Source: Alphaproteobacteria bacterium (GTDB lineage Bacteria; Myxococcota_A; UBA796; GCA-2862545). From it: 64,000 bases of DNA. The position numbers and the translations under genes were made by a program. The stretch lies in contig JACKER010000028.1 in NCBI GenBank assembly GCA_020632925.1, positions 26,435 through 90,434 of the forward strand, in the 5' to 3' direction. The notes below the pieces were generated by a model, which made no database searches, was not told the origin of the DNA, and saw only the letters and a list, made by a program, of their open reading frames with translations. Shown in pieces: positions 26,149 to 33,970 of the stretch (position 1 is its first letter; each line of letters starts with the position of its first letter).

Positions 26149-27999
26149 TCACATGGGGACGAACACACAGCGGAAGCCCTCGGTGGAGCCCGTGTTCCAG
26201 GTGTTGTTGTGCGCCGCGAACACGCCGACGTCGAGATCGTGGCGCGATCCGCCGCTGCCCGATCCGTCCGGATCGAAGCTCCCGCCGCGCGTGAGGTTCC
26301 CCGACCCGCCATAGAGCCGCCCGACGCCCTGGGCCTCGGTGTACGGCCCCGCGGGCGCGAACGCCAGCCGCTGGTCCTCCCAGCCGAGGTCGGTCGTGAA
26401 CGCGGCCGCGTCGTAGCTCATCCACAGCCCCGAGGGGCCGCCGGGCGACCCGTCCACCTGCTCGCGGAGGTTGCCCGCGAGGTCCCAGATCAGCTCGCCG
26501 TTGTCGAGCTCGTGGGTCCGCTTCTGCGACCAGTCCGCGCTGCCGGGGTCGGTGCACGCTGGGTTGTTCGTGCCGACACACGGGTTCCCGTTCGAGGGCA
26601 GCGCCGCCAGCGGGTCCTCGTCGCAGTGCCCACGCGGGAGCGTCCCAGCCCCCACCGCACCGCCCGACCAGTTCGCCGGGTTGCGCTCGATGCTGCGCGC
26701 GACCGCCTGCCACTGGAGGTTGGTGACGAGCTGGTAGTCGAAGCCGATCGCGTCGCAGGCCACCCGCGCCTGGCTCTTGTCGACGCCCGCCCAGGGGGTC
26801 CCGGTGGCGCGGCTCTCGGCGACGTAGGTCGGATCGAAGCCGACGTTGCCGTCCTGCAGGCCGACGACGCGCATCTCGTACCGCGCGAGGCAGAAGGGCG
26901 TGCTCCCGAGGTCCTCGTCGCCCGGCACGAACACGTACTCGTCGGGGCACGTGATGAAGCCCGCCGAGGTCGCCGGCTGGCCGTGGTTGCCGGCCATGTC
27001 GGTCGCGCGGACGGACACCCAGTACCAGCCGCCCTGCCCGAGCGGGTCGGTGAGCACGGTGTCGAGCGCGGTCCCCACGGCGGTCCAGGGCGTGGCGTCG
27101 TCGCCGTAGGGGCTCGTGCCGACGGCCACCTCGAAGCTCGCGAACCCGCTGCCGACGTCCGTGCGCGGGTGGTCCCAGGTGACAGTGCCGTCCACGCTGG
27201 CGCGGGCGTCGTCGAGCGCGGTCGGGACCTCGGGCGGCAGGATGTCCACGGTCCAACCGTCCGAGGAGACCGCGGCGGACACGCTCCCGTCGCCCTGGAA
27301 CGCGCGGACGCTGGCGTAGACGGTCTGTGCGTCGGAGGCCAGGATGGCGAGGAAGGTGTGCGCCGTGGCCCCTCCCACGTCGGTCCAGCAGGCGACGTCG
27401 TCGGTGCCGGGCGCCGATCCGAGCGCGATCTCGTAGCGGGTGGCACCGGGGACCGCGTCCCACGCGATGTCGGGGGAGGTCGTGAGCCGGTCGTGCCAGG
27501 CGGCGTGCGTCACGGACGCGGGGCCGGCCGCGCAGCCGCTGGTGCACGGGTCGGCCACCGGGTCGCACCAGCCGTCCCCCGCGGTCGTCGTGCCCCCGAA
27601 GGGCGCGCCGGCGAGGATCCACGCCTCGATCGTGTCGAGCTCGCCCTGGGGCAGCCCGGACGGGCCGGGCATGCGGATCCCGTCGCCGCCGACCTCCGTC
27701 TGCCGGTCCATCAGCTTGAGCCAGACGTAGCTGCGATCGGGGTCGCCGGGCTCCACATAGGCCAGGCCGGTCTGCGGATCGGGGACCCCGACCACGTCCT
27801 CGGGCCCGTCGAAGAAGAACTCCCCGAAGGGGGTGGCGTTGTCGACGTGGCAGGGGGCGCAGCGGCTCTCGATGATCGGCGCCACGTCCGCCCAGCTGGC
27901 GGTCGCGGTGGTGCCGGGCGTGCCGGTGTCGGCGTCGGTCGGGGAGGTCCCGTCGTCGCCTCCCCCGGAGTGGCAGGCGGCGAGCAGCAGCGCGATCAC
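26149..27999 (-). CDS. Haem-binding and FGE/SUMF1-like lipoprotein
   Basis: A 616-residue lipoprotein (VIALLLAACHSGG). A CAPCH haem-c motif near residue 45 lies in a planctomycete-type cytochrome segment (IIESRCAPCHVDNATPFGEF). Two fibronectin-like beta regions follow (about 150-340). The C-terminal formylglycine-generating-enzyme-like fold ends in NLREQVDGS, LTRGGSFDPDG and GFRCVFVPM. I do not see the paired cysteines needed for copper-dependent FGE chemistry with certainty, so it may be a binding module only. The GTG start overlaps the DUF1592 stop (GTGA). Confidence 0.75.
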   Translation of the reverse strand: MIALLLAACHSGGGDDGTSPTDADTGTPGTTATASWADVAPIIESRCAPCHVDNATPFGEFFFDGPEDVVGVPDPQTGLAYVEPGDPDRSYVWLKLMDRQTEVGGDGIRMPGPSGLPQGELDTIEAWILAGAPFGGTTTAGDGWCDPVADPCTSGCAAGPASVTHAAWHDRLTTSPDIAWDAVPGATRYEIALGSAPGTDDVACWTDVGGATAHTFLAILASDAQTVYASVRAFQGDGSVSAAVSSDGWTVDILPPEVPTALDDARASVDGTVTWDHPRTDVGSGFASFEVAVGTSPYGDDATPWTAVGTALDTVLTDPLGQGGWYWVSVRATDMAGNHGQPATSAGFITCPDEYVFVPGDEDLGSTPFCLARYEMRVVGLQDGNVGFDPTYVAESRATGTPWAGVDKSQARVACDAIGFDYQLVTNLQWQAVARSIERNPANWSGGAVGAGTLPRGHCDEDPLAALPSNGNPCVGTNNPACTDPGSADWSQKRTHELDNGELIWDLAGNLREQVDGSPGGPSGLWMSYDAAAFTTDLGWEDQRLAFAPAGPYTEAQGVGRLYGGSGNLTRGGSFDPDGSGSGGSRHDLDVGVFAAHNNTWNTGSTEGFRCVFVPM

Positions 28000-29615
28000 G
28001 GGACCACCGCCGGGCGGGTGGCGAAGGCCTCGGTCCGCGGCAGCGCCGAGAGCAGCCCCAGGATGTCCCCGTCCGCGGCGAACGAGGCCCGCAGCGCGTC
28101 GATCTCGCAGGCCTCGGAGGTCGCGGGGTCGCGCCCGAAGCCGTAGCGGACCCACTGGGTGACGTAGCAGTCGCTCACGTCGCTGGCGCCGGCCGCCTTC
28201 TCGGACAGCTCCAGCGCGCCGTCGAAGGGCCCGCGCGCCGTGCCGTAGTGGACGACGCCGCTCGCGTCGATCGGCAGCCCGTTGCCCTCGGTGTCGCGCC
28301 AGGCGCCGACCGCGTCGTAGTGCTCGAAGCCGAGCCCCACGGGGTCCATGTTCAGGTGGCAGCCGCTGCAGGCCGGGTCCTGGATGTGCCGGGCGTACCG
28401 CTCGCGGGTGGACAGGTCGTCGTCGAGGGGCGGCAGCGTGATGTTCAGGTCGCCCGGGGGGGCGGGCTGGATGCCGCAGAAGAGCTGCTCGTAGACGAGC
28501 TTCCCGCGGTGGACCACGCTCGTCTGGTCGGCGTGGGCGGCGTCCGCGAGGAGGGCCGCGCGGGTGAGCAGGCCGGCGCGCTCGTCGGCGGGGAGCTGCA
28601 CCTCGACCCACTGGTCGGGCGACGGCGGACCCTGCACCCCATAGACCTCGGCCACGGGCCCGTCGACGAAGGCGGTCCGCGACAGCAGCAGCGCCTCGAG
28701 CGTGCCGTCGCCGTCGAACACCTCGTGCTCCACGAAGCGGCGCGTCTCCTCGCGCAGGTCGAGCGCGAGCTCGGGCGACCAGGAGGGGTAGGACAGGCCG
28801 TCCTTGGGCAGGTCCTGCAGGTTCGTGATCTGCAGCCACTGCTCGGCCATGTGCGAGACGGTGCGACGCGCGCGGGGGTCGGCGAGCAGACGGTCGATCT
28901 GGGCGTCGAGCCCGTCGCGGAGCGTGCCGGCGTCGGCCTCGGCGAGGAGCGCGTCGTCGGGGGTGGTCTCCCAGAGCAGGTACGACAGGCGGGTCGCGAG
29001 CTCGTGGTCGGTGAGCGGCACGACCTCGCCGGTGGCCCCGGGCTCACCGAGCTCGATGCGGTACAGGAACTGCGGCGACTGGAGCACGGCCTGGACGACC
29101 AGCGCCATGGTCGAGGAGAAGCCCTCGACGCCGATCATCGCGTCGTACAGGCCCAGCAGGACGTCCCGCTCCTCGGGCTCGAGCGGGCGGCGGAAGGCGC
29201 GGGCCCCGAAGTCGTCGACGAAGGTCTGCGCGCAGGCGCGGTCGCCGGTCGCCGCGTCGCAGGGCAAGAGCGCAGTCCAGTCGGCGTCGGCGGTCGCGTC
29301 CTCGCTCACGCGCATCAGCCCGTCGGCGGCGAGCTGGCTGACGTTGACGGTGGCGGCGGCGTTCTCGAAGCCGTGCACCGTGCCGTCGGGGGGCAGCCGA
29401 TCGCGCGCGGTCCCGTCGACGCCGAGCAGGTCGCCGAGCGTGTGGTCGAGCTCGGTGTTCGTGAGCTTGCGCAGCGGGGCCTCGGCGGCGCCGGTGGGCA
29501 CGCAGTCCGACGTCGTGGGGACCGTGGTCGTCGGGACGGTGGTGGGGACGGTCGGTGCGTCCTTCCCCGCGGGACCGCCGTCGTCGTTGCAGGCGAGGAG
29601 CAGGAGCGCGATCAC
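27996..29615 (-). CDS. DUF1592-type (DUF1587/1592/1588/1585) cytochrome-like lipoprotein
   Basis: A 539-residue lipoprotein (VIALLLLACNDDGG) with Thr/Pro/Val tether. It contains the DUF1587 motif LRKLTNTELDHTLGDLLG, DUF1595 FGARAFRRPLEPEE, DUF1592 LVVQAVLQSPQFLYRIE with LSYLLWETTPDDALL, DUF1588 with CSGCHLNMDPVGLGFEHYD, and a DUF1585-like end. CSGCH is a haem-c type motif. Such proteins are common in Planctomycetes and Myxococcota and nearly always pair with DUF1552, as here. GTG 29615 overlaps the DUF1552 stop. The biochemical role is unknown. Confidence 0.88.
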   Translation of the reverse strand: MIALLLLACNDDGGPAGKDAPTVPTTVPTTTVPTTSDCVPTGAAEAPLRKLTNTELDHTLGDLLGVDGTARDRLPPDGTVHGFENAAATVNVSQLAADGLMRVSEDATADADWTALLPCDAATGDRACAQTFVDDFGARAFRRPLEPEERDVLLGLYDAMIGVEGFSSTMALVVQAVLQSPQFLYRIELGEPGATGEVVPLTDHELATRLSYLLWETTPDDALLAEADAGTLRDGLDAQIDRLLADPRARRTVSHMAEQWLQITNLQDLPKDGLSYPSWSPELALDLREETRRFVEHEVFDGDGTLEALLLSRTAFVDGPVAEVYGVQGPPSPDQWVEVQLPADERAGLLTRAALLADAAHADQTSVVHRGKLVYEQLFCGIQPAPPGDLNITLPPLDDDLSTRERYARHIQDPACSGCHLNMDPVGLGFEHYDAVGAWRDTEGNGLPIDASGVVHYGTARGPFDGALELSEKAAGASDVSDCYVTQWVRYGFGRDPATSEACEIDALRASFAADGDILGLLSALPRTEAFATRPAVVP

Positions 29616-30919
29616 GAGAACACCCCCGTGAGCGGCCCGTCGCAGAACGTGGGGTCGCCGAAGCGCGTGTCGTCGAAGCCGAGCCCCTGGAGGAGCGCGG
29701 TGAACAGCTCGGCCTGCGTGTGGCCCGCGTAGTCGAGGTACCGCCCGCCGCGCAGCCCACCCCCGCCGCCCGCGAGGAGCCAGGTCTTGCCCGTGTGGCT
29801 GTGGCTGCTGCCCGTCGAGAAGACGTTGCTGTAGACGACGAGCGTGTGGTCGAGCACGGTGCCGTCGCCCTCGGGGATGGCGTCGAGCGCGGCGAGCAGG
29901 AGCGCGAGCTGGTCGCTGAACCAGCGGTACGTGTCCGTCAGGTCGTCGCGCAGCTCGGGGGTGGCGGGCCCGGCGTGGACGGCGTCGTGCCAGCCGCTCG
30001 GGAAGTCCACGTCGAGCCAGGGCCAGTCCTGGTAGTCGCCGAACACGAGCGTCGCGACGCGGGTGAGGTCGCACGCGAGCGACATCGCGAGCATGTCGAT
30101 CATCGCGCGCGAGCGGCCGGGGATCGAGCTGTCCGCCGTGTCCACCACCGGCACGACGCATGCGTCGCCGATGGAGCCGCCGCCCAGGGCCTGATCGAGC
30201 TGCTCGAGGCTGGCGAGGTGGTTCTCGAGCTTGGTGCGGTCGTCGCTCGAGACCTTGGGCATCACGACGGAGAACTGGCCGCGGACGGCGTCGAGCACGG
30301 CGCGTCGTCGCGCGAGGCGGGCGGCGAGCTCGGCGGGATCGGTGCCGACGAGGTCCTGGAAGAGCCGCTCGTACATCAGGCCGGGGTCGTTCTGCGGCGG
30401 CACGGGCTGTCCGACGCCGCGCCAGCAGTGCGTCTGGATGACCTGGGTGTCGGCGTTGACCCCGAACTCGAGGGAGTCGTAGGCGGTGGAGCCCTTCCAG
30501 CGGGAGGCGACGACCTGGTCGAAGCTCGCCCCGCCCGCGCCGGTGGGGCTCGCGCCGCCGCTGCCGCCCACGGCCCAGGTCATGCCGCGGGAGACCCAGG
30601 TGTGGAGCAGGCAGCGGGTGTGCCCGTTGTAGCTGCCGTCGAGGATGTTGCTGGCGTCGTCGAGCCCGTCGCAGAGCACGAGCCGATCGCGGAAGGGCTG
30701 CAGCGGCTGGAGCACGGGGCCGAGGGTGAAGCTCGTGGGCGAGGCGCCGGGTGTGACGAGGCTGTCGGTGAGCGTGCCCTGGCCTCGGGTGACGATGACG
30801 AGGCGCGTGGGGAAGGTGGGGACGGCGGCGTGCGCGCGGCCGGCGAGGCTGTCGAGGAGCGGCAGTCCGGCGACGGATGCACCGAACGCGCGCAGCATGG
30901 CGCGTCTGCTGAACGACAT
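29612..30919 (-). CDS. DUF1552 protein with Tat signal
   Basis: A 435-residue exported protein with twin-arginine leader SFSRRAMLRAFGASVAG and cleavage near AHAAV, implying folding or cofactor loading before export. The body matches DUF1552, with PTRLVIVTRGQGTLTD, HTRCLLHTW, SFDQVVASRW and AMIDMLAMSLACDLTRVAT. Late in the body are GWHDAVHAG and the SHSHTGKTWLLAGGGGG region. DUF1552 proteins have an alkaline-phosphatase/sulfatase-like fold by family knowledge. Start 30919 follows GGAGGGGACC. It leads the 30.9-23.1 kb cluster. Confidence 0.88.
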   Translation of the reverse strand: MSFSRRAMLRAFGASVAGLPLLDSLAGRAHAAVPTFPTRLVIVTRGQGTLTDSLVTPGASPTSFTLGPVLQPLQPFRDRLVLCDGLDDASNILDGSYNGHTRCLLHTWVSRGMTWAVGGSGGASPTGAGGASFDQVVASRWKGSTAYDSLEFGVNADTQVIQTHCWRGVGQPVPPQNDPGLMYERLFQDLVGTDPAELAARLARRRAVLDAVRGQFSVVMPKVSSDDRTKLENHLASLEQLDQALGGGSIGDACVVPVVDTADSSIPGRSRAMIDMLAMSLACDLTRVATLVFGDYQDWPWLDVDFPSGWHDAVHAGPATPELRDDLTDTYRWFSDQLALLLAALDAIPEGDGTVLDHTLVVYSNVFSTGSSHSHTGKTWLLAGGGGGLRGGRYLDYAGHTQAELFTALLQGLGFDDTRFGDPTFCDGPLTGVFS

Positions 30920-31348
30920 GGTCCCCTCCCAGAGGGCGGAGGATAGCACCGAGCGAAGCGAGCCCAGCGAGCGAGCGAGCGAGCGAAGCGAGCGGTGCCG
31001 AGCTCACGCAGTGAGCGTGCCAGCGAGCGAAGCGAGCGTGCCAGCGAGCGAAGCGAGCGTGCCTGCCCTGGCGTCCACGGGCGGCCAGCCATCCCACCGT
31101 GGCTGAGGGGTCGTTCGGAGCCATGCGCCAGCGGATGATCGATTCGGGGCGCGAGGAGCTGGGTCGGCCCGACGACCGCGGCCGATAGTACAGGTTCTAT
31201 CGTTGCCATGCCCGGTGGACTTCGGTCGATCCGATCACCGACTGGCACATGGCTCGGCGGCGCCGATCATCCACGAGGGGATGGCTCCTCTGGTCGCTGC
31301 TCGGGTACGCCGATGACCCCGTTCGGGTTCCGGGCTACGATGGGGTGC
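30920..31348. other. Gene-free divergent region with low-complexity repeats
   Basis: 429 bases between the divergent DUF1552 gene (minus) and the small DUF5397-like gene (plus). It contains the GAGCGAAGCGAGC-rich repeat at 30948-31063. A plainer stretch follows that I cannot read as coding: short open frames there are Arg/Ser-rich and lack ribosome sites. Promoters for both flanking genes should lie here. Confidence 0.6.
30948..31063. repeat. Direct-repeat cluster upstream of DUF1552 gene
   Basis: Two perfect adjacent 21-base units (31017-31037 and 31038-31058) of GTGCCAGCGAGCGAAGCGAGC are preceded by degenerate copies of GCGAGCGAAGCGAGC. The cluster also has a short hairpin, GCTCAC gca GTGAGC, at 31002-31016. 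It lies in the leader of the DUF1552 operon. There are too few and too degenerate units for CRISPR. Confidence 0.75.
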
Positions 31349-31567
31349 ATGGTGACCGACGCACCGGTCCTGCCGGATCCCCGCAACCTCGTCTCGAGTT
31401 GGCGGCGGTTCGGCCCGTTCGGCCCCGCGTACCGCATCGACGCCATCCTGCGGGTGCTCGACAACGGTGACACGGTGTTCCAGGTCTCGGTGCCACATCC
31501 TGTCGGGGACGACGAGGTGGTCGAGCGACGGTTCTCCGAGGTGCTGGCCGACCCCGAGGAAGGCTGA
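31349..31567 (+). CDS. DUF5397-like small protein
   Basis: 72 residues. The segment SSWRRFGPFGPAYRIDAILR followed by DNGDTVFQVSVP and the ending RRFSEVLADPEEG resemble the DUF5397 family, small uncharacterised proteins often found in mobile or toxin-antitoxin-like settings. An alternative ATG lies nine bases upstream (MGCM). It opens an AT-richer accessory pocket, with a second small gene 28 bases downstream. Function unknown. Confidence 0.65.
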   Translation: MVTDAPVLPDPRNLVSSWRRFGPFGPAYRIDAILRVLDNGDTVFQVSVPHPVGDDEVVERRFSEVLADPEEG

Positions 31568-31595
31568 TGGACGCGGTCGCATTCGCCCAAACCCG

Positions 31596-31982
31596 GTGAA
31601 GGCGGTGTGTCCGGCTTGCGGTCAAGAGCTCGTCGATGGCTGGTGCAGTGCCTGTCATGACCCGACGGTGCCTGAGATGGTCTTCACTGAACCTTCAATT
31701 GTGGAAGAATGGCAGCTACTCCGCGCCCGCCTGGTACTACGAAATGTACGCCTCGATGCCGCCGGTGCGCTTGACTTGCGGGAGCAGTTCGGTCGAGCTC
31801 GCGCCTCAATGGTGGCGGCGCGCAACGAAAGCTGTCTGCGCTCCAATTCAATGACCTACCCCGAAGCGAAGGCCTGGCGCCTACCTTCCACCATCGATGC
31901 CGATGTCTCGATAGAGCTGGAGTCATCGCCCGGTATCTGGCTGCCGGAAGACCATTTCATTGCGAATTGGCGTGGGAATTGA
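31596..31982 (+). CDS. Hypothetical zinc-ribbon protein
   Basis: About 128 residues from GTG 31596. It begins with a likely zinc ribbon (CPACGQELVDGWCSACH: two Cys-x2-Cys pairs, 9 residues apart) and ends WLPEDHFIANWRGN. Base composition is clearly less GC-rich than the surrounding core genes, with A/T-ending codons common, indicating acquired DNA. I do not recognise a family. The start is uncertain. Confidence 0.45.
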   Translation: MKAVCPACGQELVDGWCSACHDPTVPEMVFTEPSIVEEWQLLRARLVLRNVRLDAAGALDLREQFGRARASMVAARNESCLRSNSMTYPEAKAWRLPSTIDADVSIELESSPGIWLPEDHFIANWRGN

Positions 31983-32060
31983 ACTGCCTCCTGTCCCTCA
32001 TGGAAGAGTGGCGCTCGGCATGTATGGTATCGACATACGTATCACGAGGATGACGCGTCA

Positions 32061-32757
32061 ATGATTCTCTACGCCCTGATGGAGCTATACGTTCATGCCA
32101 CTGAGGCGCCAGAGCATCACTCCGATCTGGGGGAGCCGGGCGCCCTCATGTTTCGCGGGGCGATACTATTGGACGTACATGGCACATACTGTACTCTGAG
32201 AGGTAAGCGGGGCGACCTTCGCGTAGGACGAGGGAGCCCGTCCGTGGAGTACAATGGTCGACACTTCACTGGTGCTGTTGTCCCTGGCTCATTCCCAAGT
32301 CCAGTCAGAAGTGGACGCACTCGTGAGGATCCACTTTCCGTTATCTTTATCCAGCGGGGCAGCGACATTTCTTCGCCCATCTGGACTGCCGAAAGCCCGT
32401 CGGACGGCGTGTACGGCTATGTCAGAAATCGTGCTGGCCGGAATGGTAGTTCACGGAGACCGGCCCGTAGCGCTGCTGCCTGAGGAATATCTTCTCGATG
32501 GATTGATGCCGTGTTCATTCTCAGAATTGGACGTGGACGGTCTATCGCGGCACCTCGAGGGGCTGAACAGACGAGATCGCTCTGTGGTTGTGGCAATATT
32601 GACCGAGTGGTGTTGGATCAGACTGGCCACCGCCGCCTTCGTGACGTTTGACGTCGCTTGGACAGACCGGGATGCTCGACGCTGCAACAGGAGGGGGCAA
32701 TGTCACGGGCTGGCTGACGGACTGCTCACGACCATGGAATCTTTCTCGCTACGATAG
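32061..32757 (+). CDS. Hypothetical protein, possibly frameshifted
   Basis: Two overlapping open frames share this AT-richer stretch. One reads MILYALMELYVHATEAPEHH from 32061 to about 32430. The other is convincing only after about 32430 (IVLAGMVVHGDRPVALLPEE, then LSRHLEGLNRRDRSVVVAIL). Deleting one A from the AAA run at about 32425-32427 would join them as SDGVYGYVRIVLAGMVV, giving about 231 residues. I recognise no family. The joined reading is inference; the two halves may be separate small genes or remnants. Confidence 0.35.
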
Positions 32758-33165
32758 GGGCGTCGATGAAATAGGTGGCTCACTTTGCCCGAGCCGAGCT
32801 GTCGAGGAGCGCGGTCATCGATCGAGATCCTGCCGTTCGCCCGTTCGCCCCTACGATCGGACCCGGCAGGCTTGAAGTGTTGCACCGCGGAGGACGCGGA
32901 GAGCGCGGAGGTCGGACGGAGGTTGCGCATGATGCTGCACGTGATTGCGCACGATGCTGCACGTGACTGCGCACCTACCAGTCTCCAGCGCACGACGTCG
33001 GGAAGGCCCTGTTCTCCGCGTCCTCCTCGGTGAATCCACCGAGCACCCGGCACATCACATCTTCTCCACATTTTCCGTTCGCTCTGGGGTTCGTGGGTGA
33101 CTAGGTGCACCCGTCATCAGAGGGGTTTCCCTCACCGCCGGCCCCTCTCCCGGAGGTAGAGGGGG
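32758..33165. other. Gene-free stretch left of the IS66 element
   Basis: About 400 bases without a credible gene. It holds dispersed repeat copy A (32883-33032) and, from about 33124, the left arm of a palindromic element (TTTCCCTCACC, GGCCCCTCTCCCGG, AGGTAGAGGGG). The right arm lies at 35765-35813 in inverted orientation. Confidence 0.6.
32883..33032. repeat. Dispersed inverted-repeat element, copy A
   Basis: It begins CACCGCGGAGGACGCGGAGA and ends with the reverse complement of CACCGAGGAGGACGCGGAGA, so the ends are about 20-base inverted repeats with one mismatch. Inside are two 22-base tandem units (32924-32945 and 32946-32967) based on TGCGCACGATGCTGCACGTGA. No coding capacity. Copy B at 35892-35993 shares both ends and flanking sequence in the same orientation. 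Confidence 0.75.
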
Positions 33166-33173
33166 GTTAGGAG
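33166..33173. repeat. Target-site duplication, left
   Basis: GTTAGGAG directly abuts the left inverted repeat of the IS66 element and is identical to the right copy at 35670-35677. Confidence 0.85.
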
Positions 33174-33241
33174 CTGACCCATCAGCGACGGCCTGAGGTC
33201 GGTCCGCCTCGTTCTGGTGATCGGGTGGGCGGAGGTGCGAC

Positions 33242-33553
33242 ATGGCGACCGCTCGGAAGATCAGGGACGCGGAGGAGGCGCGGTGGTGCCTCGAGGCGGT
33301 GGCGGACAGCCAGCTGGAGCGTGCGGAGTGGGCTCGAAGGAACGGGATCGATGCGCGGTCTCTGAACGCCTGGCGGCTCATCTTGGCGCGGGCCGAGCGC
33401 CAGGTGCCGACCCGCTGGGTCGAGCTGTTGGCCGCGCAGCCGGTGCCGACGTCGAGGTACGTGGTTCGCGTTGGCGAGGTCGCCGTCGAGGTGGGCGACG
33501 ACTTCCAGGACGACACGCTTCGGCGACTGCTCGCGGTCGTGGCGTCGTGCTGA
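33242..33553 (+). CDS. tnpA: IS66 TnpA-like accessory protein
   Basis: 103 residues with an N-terminal helix-turn-helix-like region (CLEAVADSQLERAEWARRNG) followed by SLNAWRLILAR, as in the IS66 small OrfA proteins that bind DNA. The C-terminal VGEVAVEVGDDFQDDTLRRL is also typical. The gene overlaps tnpB by seven bases and lies 68 bases inside the left end of the element. Confidence 0.85.
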   Translation: MATARKIRDAEEARWCLEAVADSQLERAEWARRNGIDARSLNAWRLILARAERQVPTRWVELLAAQPVPTSRYVVRVGEVAVEVGDDFQDDTLRRLLAVVASC

Positions 33554-33906
33554 ACCTCGCGCGCGGTATCCGCGTGTACCTGGCGGTCGCCCCCCTCGAC
33601 ATGCGCGGCAGCTACGACGCGATGGCCGGCCGCGCGCGGCGCCTCGGTCTCGAGCCGGTGGACGGGGCCTACTACGTGTTCCTGTCGAAGAATCGGAAGC
33701 AGCTCGCGGTCCTGCACTACGACGGGTCGGGGTGGTGCACGTTCAGGAAGCGCCTCGATCTGGGGACCTTCGAGCTCCCTCCGGTCCCGGGCGAGACGGC
33801 GCAGCTCGCGGTCGACCCGACCGTGCTCGCCTCCATCCTGTCGGGCATCGTGCTGAGCGCGCCGCGCCGCCGCTGGTACGACCACGACCGATCCGTCCGA
33901 ACCTGA
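33547..33906 (+). CDS. tnpB: IS66 TnpB (Orf2) accessory protein
   Basis: 119 residues from GTG 33547, which overlaps the tnpA stop. It matches the IS66 Orf2 signature throughout: IRVYLAVAPLDMRGSYDAMA, YYVFLSKNRKQLAVLHYDGS and FRKRLDLGTFELP. These proteins are required for IS66 transposition, but their biochemical activity is not established. Intact in this copy. Confidence 0.92.
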   Translation: MLNLARGIRVYLAVAPLDMRGSYDAMAGRARRLGLEPVDGAYYVFLSKNRKQLAVLHYDGSGWCTFRKRLDLGTFELPPVPGETAQLAVDPTVLASILSGIVLSAPRRRWYDHDRSVRT

Positions 33907-33970
33907 CGTTCGTCGATCCATCCACGAGGCACGATCGACAACCGGCGATCGGGCGTGTTCGAATCGACGG

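Noticed and set aside
30948..31063. Possible CRISPR array
   Set aside because: Only two perfect units are adjacent with no spacers between them, and no cas genes are present.
33940..33970. tRNA-like GTTCGAATC stretch
   Set aside because: It resembles a T-loop only by chance; no acceptor stem or anticodon arm can be folded around it and it lies inside the IS66 element.
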